Positions 8,536 to 16,807 of a DNA stretch of 43,257 bases are shown piece by piece. Below the pieces are notes generated by a model. The model searched no databases. It was not told the origin of the DNA and saw only the letters and a list, made by a program, of their open reading frames with translations. The stretch covers positions 1-43,257 of the forward strand of contig CAIYGI010000092.1 in assembly GCA_903925685.1 (NCBI GenBank), read 5' to 3'. Each line of letters starts with the position of its first letter. Within the stretch, counting starts at the first letter, position 1. The DNA comes from an uncultured bacterium. Lineage in GTDB: Bacteria; Verrucomicrobiota; Kiritimatiellia; CAIKKV01; CAIYGI01. The translations under genes were made by a program, and so were the position numbers.

Positions 8536-9918
8536 ATGGCGGCACGCACCCTTTTCTCGAAGTCGAAAGACGGCCATGGAGGTGGCAAGCCGTTGCCGCC
8601 GGAGTTGCGCCATACCCCCTGGCGGGATGTTGCCGCTAGCTACGCGTGGCCGCTGCTGGCGACCATGCTGGGGGCGGGCTGCGCCACGCCATCGCTAATG
8701 CCCACGCCCAACCTTTATGGGCACACATCCGACAATCCTTTCGCAAACGTGCCGCCGGCTTTCCGAACCAATACCGCCGATGTCATCTACCTGACCGATC
8801 GTGCTCCAGATGGCGACCGCGCCAAAGATCCCAAATACGGATTCAAGCGTTCGTTGTCGCTGGCCTTCGGGATGACCACGGTTGGCATCGGCAATACAAT
8901 GTCCTGGGACGATCTCGTGACTGTCAGCCGGTCTGCTGAACGGCAGCGACAGGCGCCGATGCGTATTATCGAGACGCGCGAGATGGGATTGTTTCCGCCG
9001 GTGCCAACGAGGGAGGTCGAACATGATGGCCAATGGGTGGAGTCGCCGGAGAGCGTCATTGCCCGCCGGGCTGCCGAAGCGCAATTCAAGGCGCTGGTGG
9101 CGGAACGCCTGGCCCTCACGCCCAAGAAGGAGGTCTATGTATTCATCCACGGCACTGGCAGCGACTTCGCGAGTCCCATGTATGTAATGGCGGGACTCTG
9201 GCACTTCATGGGACGTTGCGGCGTACCGGTCGTTTACACATGGCCGTCCAGCGGCAGCGGCGAATCTCTTGGCGGTTACGATTACGATCGCGAATCGAGC
9301 GAGTTCACGGTCTATCATCTCAAACAATTCCTGCGTTTACTGGCGACATGCCCAGGGCTTGAGAAAGTTCATATCATCGCCCACAGTCGCGGGACCGACA
9401 CCGCCCTGGCGGCGATTCGGGAACTTAACATCGAAATTAGCGCTGCGGGCGGCAATACGCGAAAGGCGCTGAAACTAGGCTGCTTCGTGCTGGCGGCCGC
9501 GGATATGGACCTGGAGGTGAGCATGCAGCGGGTTAGCGCGGAGCGGCTCATGCAAGTACCGGAGCAAATGGTGCTGTACGTCTCTCCCACGGACATGCGG
9601 CTTCGCCTGGCGAGCTTTTTCTTCGGCAGCAAGGACCGCTTGGGCCAGTCCCATGTTGGAGACAGGACTCCCCGGCGCGCCGAACTGCTGAGCCACCTGC
9701 CGGGCATTCAGTTCATCGACGCCCGCGTGGCCGGTTCAGGACGCGGCAGTCATTTCTACTTTTACGGTCACCCCGCTGTCAGTTCCGACCTGATCCTCCT
9801 GATGCGTGACAATCGTGGCCCCGGGGCGGCAAACGGAAGACCTCTCTTCAGAGAGGCAGACGGCCTCTGGCGGATTGACGAGGACTACCCCGCGCCAGAA
9901 CAGGGAGCACACCGATGA
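8536..9918 (+). CDS. Alpha/beta-hydrolase lipoprotein, DUF900-like
   Basis: A 460-residue protein with an unusually long polar N-terminus, then a hydrophobic stretch ending in a lipobox-like LGAGC (Cys49). It may be an outer-membrane lipoprotein, although the signal is atypically far from the start. The hydrolase core shows VYVFIHGTGSDF (oxyanion region), VYTWPSSGSG, and the nucleophile elbow in IIAHSRGTD. The run of motifs fits the DUF900 family of alpha/beta hydrolases; the natural substrate is unknown. AAGGAG sits five bases before the ATG, supporting this start. A possible alternative is a shorter protein starting nearer the signal segment. Its stop overlaps the next gene's start (ATGA), so the two are translationally coupled. 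Confidence 0.8.
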   Translation: MAARTLFSKSKDGHGGGKPLPPELRHTPWRDVAASYAWPLLATMLGAGCATPSLMPTPNLYGHTSDNPFANVPPAFRTNTADVIYLTDRAPDGDRAKDPKYGFKRSLSLAFGMTTVGIGNTMSWDDLVTVSRSAERQRQAPMRIIETREMGLFPPVPTREVEHDGQWVESPESVIARRAAEAQFKALVAERLALTPKKEVYVFIHGTGSDFASPMYVMAGLWHFMGRCGVPVVYTWPSSGSGESLGGYDYDRESSEFTVYHLKQFLRLLATCPGLEKVHIIAHSRGTDTALAAIRELNIEISAAGGNTRKALKLGCFVLAAADMDLEVSMQRVSAERLMQVPEQMVLYVSPTDMRLRLASFFFGSKDRLGQSHVGDRTPRRAELLSHLPGIQFIDARVAGSGRGSHFYFYGHPAVSSDLILLMRDNRGPGAANGRPLFREADGLWRIDEDYPAPEQGAHR

Positions 9919-10484
9919 ATCTCATGCGGATCGTCCAAATCGCTACCATTGTCTGGGCACTCTCGGAAGTCATGCTGATCGTGATGACCCGTCGCAACCG
10001 CCATGGCGCATCACCCCGTGACCGTGGGTCAAGAACCCTTCTCTGGTGCGTCATAGGCGCCGGCATCGCCGCAGGCACCGCGCTTCAGTCCGTCACCGCC
10101 GCCAGGATTCGGCTGCCCGAGGTGTGGGTGCTTGATGTCAGTCTGCTGCTGCTCGTGGCGGGGTTTGCCGTCCGCTGGACCGCGATTTTCACCCTCGGCC
10201 GCTTTTTCAGCACCAGCGTGGCCATTCATCAGGATCACCGGCTCGTCCGAACTGGTTTGTACTGCCTGGTCCGGCACCCATCCTACAGTGGGCTCCTGTT
10301 GTTGTTTCTCGGCATGGGGCTTTCGTTTGGTAACTGGCTTAGCTTGGCCGTTATTGTAGCCCCGTTTCTTGCGGCGCTGCTCTACCGCATTCAGGTTGAG
10401 GAATCCTCACTGATGGAGGCGCTTGGGGACGATTATGTCGATTATTGCAAGACGACGAAACGTCTGCTGCCCGGTCTGTTCTAG
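9915..10484 (+). CDS. Isoprenylcysteine carboxyl methyltransferase (ICMT)-like membrane protein
   Basis: A 189-residue polytopic membrane protein with about five hydrophobic segments. The C-terminal signature includes LVRTGLYCLVRHPSYSG, followed by a hydrophobic hairpin and a RIQVEESSL segment with late acidic residues. This is the pattern of the ICMT/phospholipid methyltransferase superfamily, which uses S-adenosylmethionine at the membrane. In bacteria such proteins methylate lipids or small hydrophobic carboxylates, and the actual substrate cannot be read from the sequence. GGGAG precedes the start, and the ATG overlaps the hydrolase stop by four bases (ATGA). It ends the operon, and its stop overlaps the stop of the convergent gene in a shared CTAG. 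Confidence 0.82.
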   Translation: MNLMRIVQIATIVWALSEVMLIVMTRRNRHGASPRDRGSRTLLWCVIGAGIAAGTALQSVTAARIRLPEVWVLDVSLLLLVAGFAVRWTAIFTLGRFFSTSVAIHQDHRLVRTGLYCLVRHPSYSGLLLLFLGMGLSFGNWLSLAVIVAPFLAALLYRIQVEESSLMEALGDDYVDYCKTTKRLLPGLF

Positions 10485-11419
10485 GGTTGCCTGCCGGCTT
10501 CATCCCTCTCGCCGCTTTTGCCGCCCGTCATCGCGCCGTCCTTCGACTTTGGCACAGCCAGGGGCGAAGCCAGGTACCATTCGGTGCGATCGCTACCGAT
10601 CCCGAAGCGGGCCAGTTGGCGCAAGTCCGCCTCCAGCATATCGGGCGTGCTGTACTCCAGGATGCGATATTCGGAATCCGTCCAGATCCGCAACTTCGTC
10701 CACAGAATCTTCGTCTCCGGTGGAAAAGCGATGCGAATCCGGTGAATGAAATTGATGCCTGCCCGCCCCGCTGCTTCCGTCACCATATCGACACAGTTGC
10801 TGGTCCTGACATCGATCTGTTCGTTATTCCTCTGCGTCAAATATCCATCGATCAGATCATGCCGTCGTTTGGTGATCGGCATTCTCCAGACAAACGTGGG
10901 GGTGCGATTGCCATTGCCGAGCTCGATTTTGCCGTCGGTCATCGTCACCCACAAATAGGAGATCGGATTGGGATCTCCAGCCCGAAGCTTCTTGATCAGG
11001 GCATCGCCGTACTTCGGCCGCTCCCGCCCGAAGTTGCCGTTGACGCCGCATTCCAGGCGCTTTTCGGGACTTTCCAGAATCAGCCAGCAATGCCCCCACT
11101 GTTGTCGTAAATGCGACAGGAAATATGACCCTATATCGCGGTAATCCCAAGCGGCGGACCTGGTCAGGATATAGAGGTAATACCCCTCGTCCCCCACCGG
11201 TGTATGGGTGGCAGGATCCAGGTCGGCGTCTGGTGCAAACCGGCACTCGATGCCGACGGGCTGGGCACTCCAGCCATTGGCTTGCAGCGGAGCGTAGAGT
11301 CTGGGCTCCAGACGGCAGCAACCCGCGGTTCCTAGCGCCACCAGCAGCACCAGTCCGGCGAGGCTCCTCATCGATATGGGCATGGCGATTTCTGAACGTT
11401 CTGATCGCGAACGGATCAC
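10481..11419 (-). CDS. Lipoprotein with possible permuted papain-like fold (paralogue B)
   Basis: 312 residues with a hydrophobic signal ending in LGTAGCC (lipobox Cys34), so probably a lipoprotein. The first 16 residues precede the signal, and Met13 or Met17 could be the true start, but the first ATG overlaps the upstream stop (ATGA). Conserved with its neighbour are WGHCWLILESP (His110), a GNFGRE.PKYGD block, NPISYLW, TPTFVWRMPIT and SNCVDMV (Cys209). The His-before-Cys order and the long gap are what a circularly permuted NlpC/P60-type cysteine hydrolase would show; this is an inference. The C-terminal tail is charged and Lys/Gly-rich. I recognise no named family. Confidence 0.72.
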   Translation of the reverse strand: MIRSRSERSEIAMPISMRSLAGLVLLVALGTAGCCRLEPRLYAPLQANGWSAQPVGIECRFAPDADLDPATHTPVGDEGYYLYILTRSAAWDYRDIGSYFLSHLRQQWGHCWLILESPEKRLECGVNGNFGRERPKYGDALIKKLRAGDPNPISYLWVTMTDGKIELGNGNRTPTFVWRMPITKRRHDLIDGYLTQRNNEQIDVRTSNCVDMVTEAAGRAGINFIHRIRIAFPPETKILWTKLRIWTDSEYRILEYSTPDMLEADLRQLARFGIGSDRTEWYLASPLAVPKSKDGAMTGGKSGERDEAGRQP

Positions 11420-12333
11420 CTGACGTCCTCGGCCCTCTCGCTGCTTCTGTCACCCGCCGACCCGCTGTCCTTCAACTTTGGCGCGGCCAGCTTCGAAGCC
11501 AGATACCAAGCGGTGACATCGCGCCCGATTCCGAATCGTGCAAGATGGCGCAGATCTGTCTCCAGCAGATCGGCCGTGCTGTACTCGATGATACGGTATT
11601 GGGGGTCCGTCCACATATGCCATGTCTTCCCCAGTATCTTGATATCCGACGGAATGGTGAGGCGGACCCGGTGGATCAGGCTGAGTCCTGCCGCCGCCGC
11701 CGCATCAGCAACGAAATCGATGCAGTTGTTGGTCGTCACGCCGATCCGGTCATACGGCCAATGCATCACTTGTGCATAAATCAATTGGTGCTGTCGCATG
11801 GTTATCGGCATTCGCCAGACAAACGTGGGCGTGCGCCTGCCGTTGCCGATCTCGATTTCGCCGTCGGACATCGTTTCCCACAAATATGAGATTGGATTGG
11901 GGTCTCCATCCCGAAGCTTCCTGCTCACGCCATCGCCGTACTTCGGCTTTTCCCGTCCAAAGTTTCCGTTCAGTCCGCATTCCAGACGATTTGTGGGACT
12001 TTCCAAAATCAGCCAACTATGTCCCCACGGTTGCCGCGCATGCGACACGAGATACGATCTCGTATTACGGTAGTCCCAGGCAGCGGCCTTGGTCAGGAGA
12101 TAGAGGTTGTACCCGTCGTTTCCGACCGGCGTCCGGGTGGCGGGATCCAGCGCGGCATCGCTGGCGAAGCGGCAGGCGATCGCGACAGGTTGGGCGCGCC
12201 AGCCATCGGGTTGCATCGGAGCGAAGAGCCTGGGATCCACATGGGCGCAACCGGCGCTTCCGAGGGCGGTCGCCAGCAACAGTTTATGGAACATTCGCAT
12301 TGGCGGCGGCATGAGGTTTCCGGACGATTTCAT
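11416..12333 (-). CDS. Lipoprotein with possible permuted papain-like fold (paralogue A)
   Basis: 305 residues, a close tandem paralogue of the next gene downstream. The signal peptide ends LGSAGCA (Cys29). Shared blocks include DPRLFAPMQ.DGW, WGHSWLILESP (His105), ECGLNGNFGRE, NPISYLW, TPTFVWRMPIT and NNCIDFVADAA (Cys204). The His-to-Cys spacing of 99 residues is the same in both copies, which supports a shared active or binding site. The start ATG overlaps the stop of the upstream radical SAM gene by one base, and the stop overlaps the next start, so all three minus-strand genes form an operon. The function is unknown; a periplasmic cysteine hydrolase or acyltransferase is one reading. Confidence 0.74.
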   Translation of the reverse strand: MKSSGNLMPPPMRMFHKLLLATALGSAGCAHVDPRLFAPMQPDGWRAQPVAIACRFASDAALDPATRTPVGNDGYNLYLLTKAAAWDYRNTRSYLVSHARQPWGHSWLILESPTNRLECGLNGNFGREKPKYGDGVSRKLRDGDPNPISYLWETMSDGEIEIGNGRRTPTFVWRMPITMRQHQLIYAQVMHWPYDRIGVTTNNCIDFVADAAAAAGLSLIHRVRLTIPSDIKILGKTWHMWTDPQYRIIEYSTADLLETDLRHLARFGIGRDVTAWYLASKLAAPKLKDSGSAGDRSSERAEDVR

Positions 12334-13328
12334 TACGGCCGGCCGGCGATCCCATCCATGAGCGTTTCACTGTTGTGCCTGATGTTCTCGAAAAATGACT
12401 GGACCAGAAACTTTCCGTCCACCAGTTTGCCGCGCTTGAAACACCCAGCCGCCCGCGGCGTGGCAAACTCGATCAGGGATATCTGCAACCTGGGAGTGGG
12501 CCGGAAGCGGTAACAGGCTCCGCAACCTTGTCCGGGATCGCAATTGGGCTCCCACAGGGCTTGCGGCTGGAACTGCTCCCGGGTGAAGTAAGGCCGCACG
12601 ATCTCCGTCAGTTCCTCCAGCGTGTAGGGCGCCGTCTCGCCCCACCGTCCGGCTTTGGCCGCCGTCCGAAAATGGATGTATCGGACGATGTTGCGATAGC
12701 GCTCGGCAAGCGCCAGGAGTTCGGGAACGACGTCTTCATTCAGTCCGCGCACAATGATGGCCGAGATTTCCACCCGCCCAGAGAAATGACGGCCGAGTGT
12801 TTCCAAGGCTTTAATCTTCCAGGTCAGGCAGTGATCGTTGTTGATCCTGTAATAGACATCGTCCCGGCTGGACCCGCCATCCATGGAAAGACCGAGAATG
12901 AACCGGGCATCCAGATCCGAGAGCGTTTTAACGAAATCTGGATCGGTAAAACGCCGCCCATTGGAGAGGACAGTGACTTCATGTTTGCGACGCCTGGCGG
13001 CGCGGATAAACCCCGTAAAATCCGGATGCAACGTCGGTTCCCCGCCGAGAAACTTGAACTGAACACATTTTGGCAGTCGGCGGCAGACTTCCTCGAAATA
13101 GGCCAGATCCATGTCGGCCAGGGCGCGAATGGGGTTGTAGCAGAAGGTGCAATTCATATTGCAGCGGTACGTCAGATCCACGCCCAAGGACTCAAAAGGG
13201 TTCTCCTCGACGGGATATTCCATCAGGCACGGCACATGCGGCATATGCGCGACCTTTTCACGGCGCGCGGCGCCAGCCGCTGCCGTCCGTCCAACATCGC
13301 GTTCCATCACAGTCTCGCAAGAGATCAT
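12333..13328 (-). CDS. Radical SAM protein with C-terminal cysteine (SPASM-like) region
   Basis: About 331 residues. The cluster motif CNMNCTFC (Cys56, Cys60, Cys63) follows SLGVDLTYR, then FKFLGGEPTLHPDF, the typical GGEP SAM-binding motif. The C-terminal third has further cysteines (EPNCDPGQGCGACYRF and AAGCFKRG), which probably bind an auxiliary Fe-S cluster. Such proteins modify peptides, proteins or small molecules; the substrate is unknown. The open frame extends upstream to 13529 over the divergent gene's promoter. The ATG at 13328, preceded by a GGGGG stretch, is the reasonable start. It leads a three-gene operon with two lipoproteins overlapping end to start, so one of them, or a product they handle, may be its target. 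Confidence 0.82.
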   Translation of the reverse strand: MISCETVMERDVGRTAAAGAARREKVAHMPHVPCLMEYPVEENPFESLGVDLTYRCNMNCTFCYNPIRALADMDLAYFEEVCRRLPKCVQFKFLGGEPTLHPDFTGFIRAARRRKHEVTVLSNGRRFTDPDFVKTLSDLDARFILGLSMDGGSSRDDVYYRINNDHCLTWKIKALETLGRHFSGRVEISAIIVRGLNEDVVPELLALAERYRNIVRYIHFRTAAKAGRWGETAPYTLEELTEIVRPYFTREQFQPQALWEPNCDPGQGCGACYRFRPTPRLQISLIEFATPRAAGCFKRGKLVDGKFLVQSFFENIRHNSETLMDGIAGRP

Positions 13329-13412
13329 GTCAAAGCCCCCGGAAAAATATTGCCCATTAGGTAAAACAACCGAATACCCGAAGCAAACTGCCTCCGGTTG
13401 GCACCTGCTTGC

Positions 13413-13456
13413 AGTATGAATCGCCCGCCGGTCCTGTTCCATAGGGTGAAACCCTA
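13413..13456 (-). promoter_or_regulatory. Possible minus-strand promoter sharing the central palindrome
   Basis: Read on the minus strand, the palindrome 13456-13442 is followed at 38 bp by CATACT (13418-13413), a 4/6 match to a -10 box. This would serve the radical SAM/lipoprotein operon starting at 13328. Because the palindrome is perfectly symmetric it could activate both directions. Support rests only on spacing and a weak hexamer. Confidence 0.35.
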
Positions 13457-13486
13457 CCTTGCCAGGGCCGCTTCCTGTGTTAGGAT
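13442..13486 (+). promoter_or_regulatory. Perfect palindrome plus -10 box upstream of the ceramide operon
   Basis: TAGGGT-GAA-ACCCTA (13442-13456) is a perfect 6-3-6 inverted repeat. A -10-like TAGGAT lies at 13481-13486, 39 bp from motif start to hexamer start. The predicted start site near 13493 leaves a short leader before the GTG at 13519. The leader contains a four-codon mini-ORF (ATG at 13508) whose stop overlaps that GTG. This is the best copy of the motif repeated at 5795 and 17662. Confidence 0.62.
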
Positions 13487-13518
13487 GGATATGCGAGCAA
13501 TCCCGCCATGGTGAAACA

Positions 13519-14709
13519 GTGAAGAGCAAAATAGGTCAAAAGATTCTGGCTTACAAAGGTCCGGACCGTATCATGGCTGCTGGACTGTATCCGTACTTCA
13601 GACCCATCTCTTCGGCACAAGGCACGGAAGTCATGCTCGACGGCAAGCGGGTGCTGATGTTCGGCTCGAACAGTTACATGGGCCTCACCGATCATCCAAA
13701 GGTCAAGGAAGTCGCCATGGCTGCGATCGCGAAATACGGAACCGGCTGCGCCGGATCGCGCTTCCTGAATGGAACGCTCGATATCCATCTGGCCTGCGAG
13801 GAAAAACTGGCCTGCTTTGTGAAGAAAGAAGCGGCCCTGCTCTATTCCACCGGCTACCAGGTCAATCAGGGCGTGATTTCGTGTCTGGTGGATCATGACG
13901 ATTGCGTCATATTGGACAAATTGGACCATGCCAGCATTGTGGAAGGCGCGCGGCTGAGCGCGGGAAAACTTGTCCGCTTCAAACATAACGACATCGCCAG
14001 CCTGGCGCATGCCTTGGAAGGCTGCACGGCGACGGGCGGCAAATTGATCGTCGTGGACGGCGTCTTCAGCATGGACGGCGATCTGGCGAATCTGCCCGGG
14101 ATAGTCAGCCTTGCGGACAAACACGACGCGCTGGTCATGGTTGACGACGCCCATGGAATTGGCGTAATCGGTGAACACGGCAGCGGCACGGCGTCGCATT
14201 TCGGACTGACCGACAGCGTGGACTTCATCATGGGAACTTTCAGCAAGTCGCTGGCTTCGCTGGGCGGCTTCGTGGCGGCCGATGCGGCAACGATCAAATA
14301 TCTCAAGCACAATTCCCGCGCGCTGATCTTCAGCGCAAGCATGCCGCCTTCGAACGTGGCGGCGGTCATGGCGGCCCTAGAGATCATTCAAGCGGAACCG
14401 GAAAGAATCCGCGCCCTCTGGGCTAACACGCACCGCATGGCGGATGGACTGCGTGGCATGGGGTTCTCGCTGGGAAACTCGGTTACGCCGATCCTGCCGG
14501 TTGGCATCGGAGACAACCTGGTGTGTTTCAAGGCCTGCCGGCTGCTCCAGGAGGAGGGCGTGTTCGTCAACCCCGTCGTCGCTCCGGCCGTGGAACCGGG
14601 CCACGCGCTGCTGCGCGTCAGCCTTATGGCAACCCACACTTTCGCCCAAATTGACGTGGCGCTCGAAAAATTCGAGAAGGTCGGCAGGGCTCTAAATTTA
14701 TCAGGTTAA
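13519..14709 (+). CDS. spt: Serine palmitoyltransferase (alpha-oxoamine synthase family)
   Basis: PLP enzyme condensing L-serine with a fatty acyl thioester to give 3-ketosphinganine, the first step of sphingolipid synthesis. The 396-residue product shows [47 protein letters not shown] and VDDAHGIG, with the PLP-binding Lys243 in [12 protein letters not shown]. The run GLYPYFRPI followed by [17 protein letters not shown] is characteristic of bacterial serine palmitoyltransferases rather than BioF or glycine C-acetyltransferase. The start is uncertain. The frame opens at a TTG (13459) next to the palindrome; the GTG at 13519 is preferred because predicted transcription begins near 13493, and an ATG at 13573 is a shorter option. 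Putative ceramide synthase and reductase genes follow directly, which strongly supports the assignment. Confidence 0.88.
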   Translation: MKSKIGQKILAYKGPDRIMAAGLYPYFRPISSAQGTEVMLDGKRVLMFGSNSYMGLTDHPKVKEVAMAAIAKYGTGCAGSRFLNGTLDIHLACEEKLACFVKKEAALLYSTGYQVNQGVISCLVDHDDCVILDKLDHASIVEGARLSAGKLVRFKHNDIASLAHALEGCTATGGKLIVVDGVFSMDGDLANLPGIVSLADKHDALVMVDDAHGIGVIGEHGSGTASHFGLTDSVDFIMGTFSKSLASLGGFVAADAATIKYLKHNSRALIFSASMPPSNVAAVMAALEIIQAEPERIRALWANTHRMADGLRGMGFSLGNSVTPILPVGIGDNLVCFKACRLLQEEGVFVNPVVAPAVEPGHALLRVSLMATHTFAQIDVALEKFEKVGRALNLSG

Positions 14710-14711
14710 AC

Positions 14712-15827
14712 ATGATTATCAGCGAGGTCGTCACAGGCGGAGACATGGCCCGGTTTATCCGATTCCCATGGAAGATCTATCGCCACAACCAGAACTGGGT
14801 TCCGCCGCTGATTTCGGAGTATCGCTCTTTCCTCGACCGGCGAAAAAATCCATTTTTTGAGCATGCCGAAGTGAAGTTTATGCTGGCCTCGGACAGGTCC
14901 GGCAGGATTTGCGGAAGAATCGCCGCCATCGTGAACCGCAGGCACGTCGAATTGCACGGCGAGAAGGCCGGCTTTTTCGGCCTTTTCGAGTGCGAGAACG
15001 ATCGCCAGGCGGCAGACGCCCTTTTTGGCGCCGCGGCCGATTTCCTCAGGTCGCGCGGCATGACGATCATGCGCGGCCCCGAAAACATGTCGGTCAACGA
15101 CGATATCGGCCTCCTGATCGAGGGCTTCGACTCGCCGCCGGCGATCATGATGCCGTTCAATCCCGCCTACTACCCTGAACTTGTCGAAGCCCGCGGCTTT
15201 CGAAAAACGATGGATCTCTATGCCTATTACGGCGACACACGCGAACAACGGCTGCCGGAGCGAGTCGCGCGCGGCATCGAACTGTGCCGGCGGCGCTACA
15301 AGTTCCAAGTGCGTCCGATCGACCTGCGCCGGTTCGACGAGGAAATCGACGCGGTTTACCGGGTCTATACGCAGGCCTGGGAGGATAATTGGGGGGCGGT
15401 CGCCATGACCAGGAAGGAGTTCGACTACTTGGTCGCCCAGTTCAAAGGCGCGGTCGATCCCGACCTTTTTCTGATCGCGACGGTCGGCGGCGAAGTGGCG
15501 GGGTTTTCGCTGGCACTGCCCGATTTCAACCAGGTGCTGATTAAACTCAATGGGCGGCTCTTCCCCTTCGGAATCCTGAAGCTTTTGTGGTACCGGCGCA
15601 AAATCGACATGATCCGCGTCGTCACGACCGGCATACTCAAGCAGTTCCGCCACCGCGGGATTGACAGCAGCTTCTATTACGAAACCTGGAAACGCTCGAC
15701 TGCCAAAGGCATGCCGCGGGGCGAAATGTCGTGGATTCTCGAAGACAATGCCGCCATGAACAATGCGCTGCGGAATCTTGGGTTAAGGCTTTACAAACGC
15801 TACAGACTCTATGGTCTCGGTCTATGA
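14712..15827 (+). CDS. bcerS: Putative bacterial ceramide synthase (GNAT-fold N-acyltransferase)
   Basis: 371 residues without signal peptide or membrane helix. The N-terminal region reads FPWKIYRHNQNWVPPL and NPFFEHAEVKFMLA, followed by GRIAAIVN and GFFGLFECENDRQAA. The middle has RGPENMSVNDDIGLLIEGFD. The C-terminal half has an acyl-CoA N-acyltransferase-like segment, FRHRGIDSSFYYETWKR, and ends SWILEDNAAMNNALRNLGLRLYKRYRLY. This pattern fits the GNAT-like family that in Caulobacter acylates the sphingoid base (bCerS). The identification rests on recognised sequence character plus its place between spt and an SDR gene. It starts two bases after the spt stop, and its own stop overlaps the next start (ATGA). 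A generic GNAT acyltransferase with another amine substrate is the alternative. Confidence 0.78.
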   Translation: MIISEVVTGGDMARFIRFPWKIYRHNQNWVPPLISEYRSFLDRRKNPFFEHAEVKFMLASDRSGRICGRIAAIVNRRHVELHGEKAGFFGLFECENDRQAADALFGAAADFLRSRGMTIMRGPENMSVNDDIGLLIEGFDSPPAIMMPFNPAYYPELVEARGFRKTMDLYAYYGDTREQRLPERVARGIELCRRRYKFQVRPIDLRRFDEEIDAVYRVYTQAWEDNWGAVAMTRKEFDYLVAQFKGAVDPDLFLIATVGGEVAGFSLALPDFNQVLIKLNGRLFPFGILKLLWYRRKIDMIRVVTTGILKQFRHRGIDSSFYYETWKRSTAKGMPRGEMSWILEDNAAMNNALRNLGLRLYKRYRLYGLGL

Positions 15828-16807
15828 AAACGGTTCTCGTCACGGGCGCGTCCGGATTCGTGGGTGGGCACGTCGTCGAAGCCCTCGCGCGAAACGGTAT
15901 CCGGCCACGGTGTCTGGTTCGCCAGAGCAGTCGGTTGGACTTCATCAGGGAATGGTCGCCGGAATTCGTGTCGGGGGATATAACCTCGCCGGCGTCCTTG
16001 GAAAGCGCCGTGGAGGGAATGGACGGCGTCGTACACTGCGCAGGCGTCACCAGGGCTTTATCCGTTAAGGACTACTGGCGCTTCAATGTGGACGGTTGCA
16101 GCAACCTCTACCGCGCCTGTTTGGCGAAGAATCCGGCCGTACGACGGATCGTGCATATCGGCAGTCTGGCCGCTTTGGGACCGTCTGCCGCAGGCATACC
16201 TGTGCAGGAAGGGCAGGAACGGCATCCCGTCAGCAACTACGGCAGCAGCAAGTTGGCAGGGCAGCGTATCGCCGAAGCCCACATGGACAGACTCCCCGTA
16301 GTCATACTCATTCCGCCGGCCGTGTATGGGCCGTTCGACAGGGCTTTCTTAGGGCTTTTTACCTGCGCGAAACGGGGGCTCGCACCGGCGATCGGTCGGG
16401 AAGAGCGCTGGGTTTCCCTGATCTACGCAAAAGATCTGGCGCGCGCGGTTCTCGCTTGTCTGGAAAGCGAGAAGGCTGCAGGCAAAGAGTACCTATTGGA
16501 AGACGGTCACCCTCACGCGTGGCGGGAAGTCACGGCCGCCATCGGCCAATCCATGCATACGTCGCCCGTGCGCGTCCGAATACCGCTCATGCTGGCCAAG
16601 CTGGCAGCCACCGTTATTGGATGTGCCGCAAGATGCAAGGGGAAACCGACGTTTTTCGACCGCGACAGGCTTAAGGATTTCTTACAACCTTCCTGGACCT
16701 GCTCGTCGGCCAGGCTCCGCACGGAACTTGGCTTCGCCCCAAAGTACAACCTGGCGCAAGGCATTGCGGAAACCTGCCGCTGGTACACGGAGCACAACTG
16801 GCTATGA
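15824..16807 (+). CDS. cerR: NAD-dependent epimerase/SDR, putative ceramide reductase
   Basis: 327 residues. It has an N-terminal Rossmann fold with TGASGFVGGHVVEAL (residues 8-22), an HCAGVTRA segment, HIGSLAALGP, and the catalytic Tyr139 and Lys143 in NYGSSK. PPAVYGP follows, as in extended SDRs. In Caulobacter an SDR of this type reduces the 3-keto group of oxidised ceramide, and the gene neighbourhood here is the same set. The frame opens upstream at 15731, but the Rossmann motif begins right after the ATG at 15824, which overlaps the preceding stop (ATGA). The stop in turn overlaps the next ATG, so spt to PAP2 is one coupled operon. A sugar-epimerase role cannot be excluded from sequence alone. 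Confidence 0.82.
   Translation: MKTVLVTGASGFVGGHVVEALARNGIRPRCLVRQSSRLDFIREWSPEFVSGDITSPASLESAVEGMDGVVHCAGVTRALSVKDYWRFNVDGCSNLYRACLAKNPAVRRIVHIGSLAALGPSAAGIPVQEGQERHPVSNYGSSKLAGQRIAEAHMDRLPVVILIPPAVYGPFDRAFLGLFTCAKRGLAPAIGREERWVSLIYAKDLARAVLACLESEKAAGKEYLLEDGHPHAWREVTAAIGQSMHTSPVRVRIPLMLAKLAATVIGCAARCKGKPTFFDRDRLKDFLQPSWTCSSARLRTELGFAPKYNLAQGIAETCRWYTEHNWL

Noticed and set aside
10481-10484. Shared CTAG at the convergent gene ends as a regulatory signal
   Set aside because: Both genes simply use TAG stops that overlap. No hairpin or other signal surrounds it.
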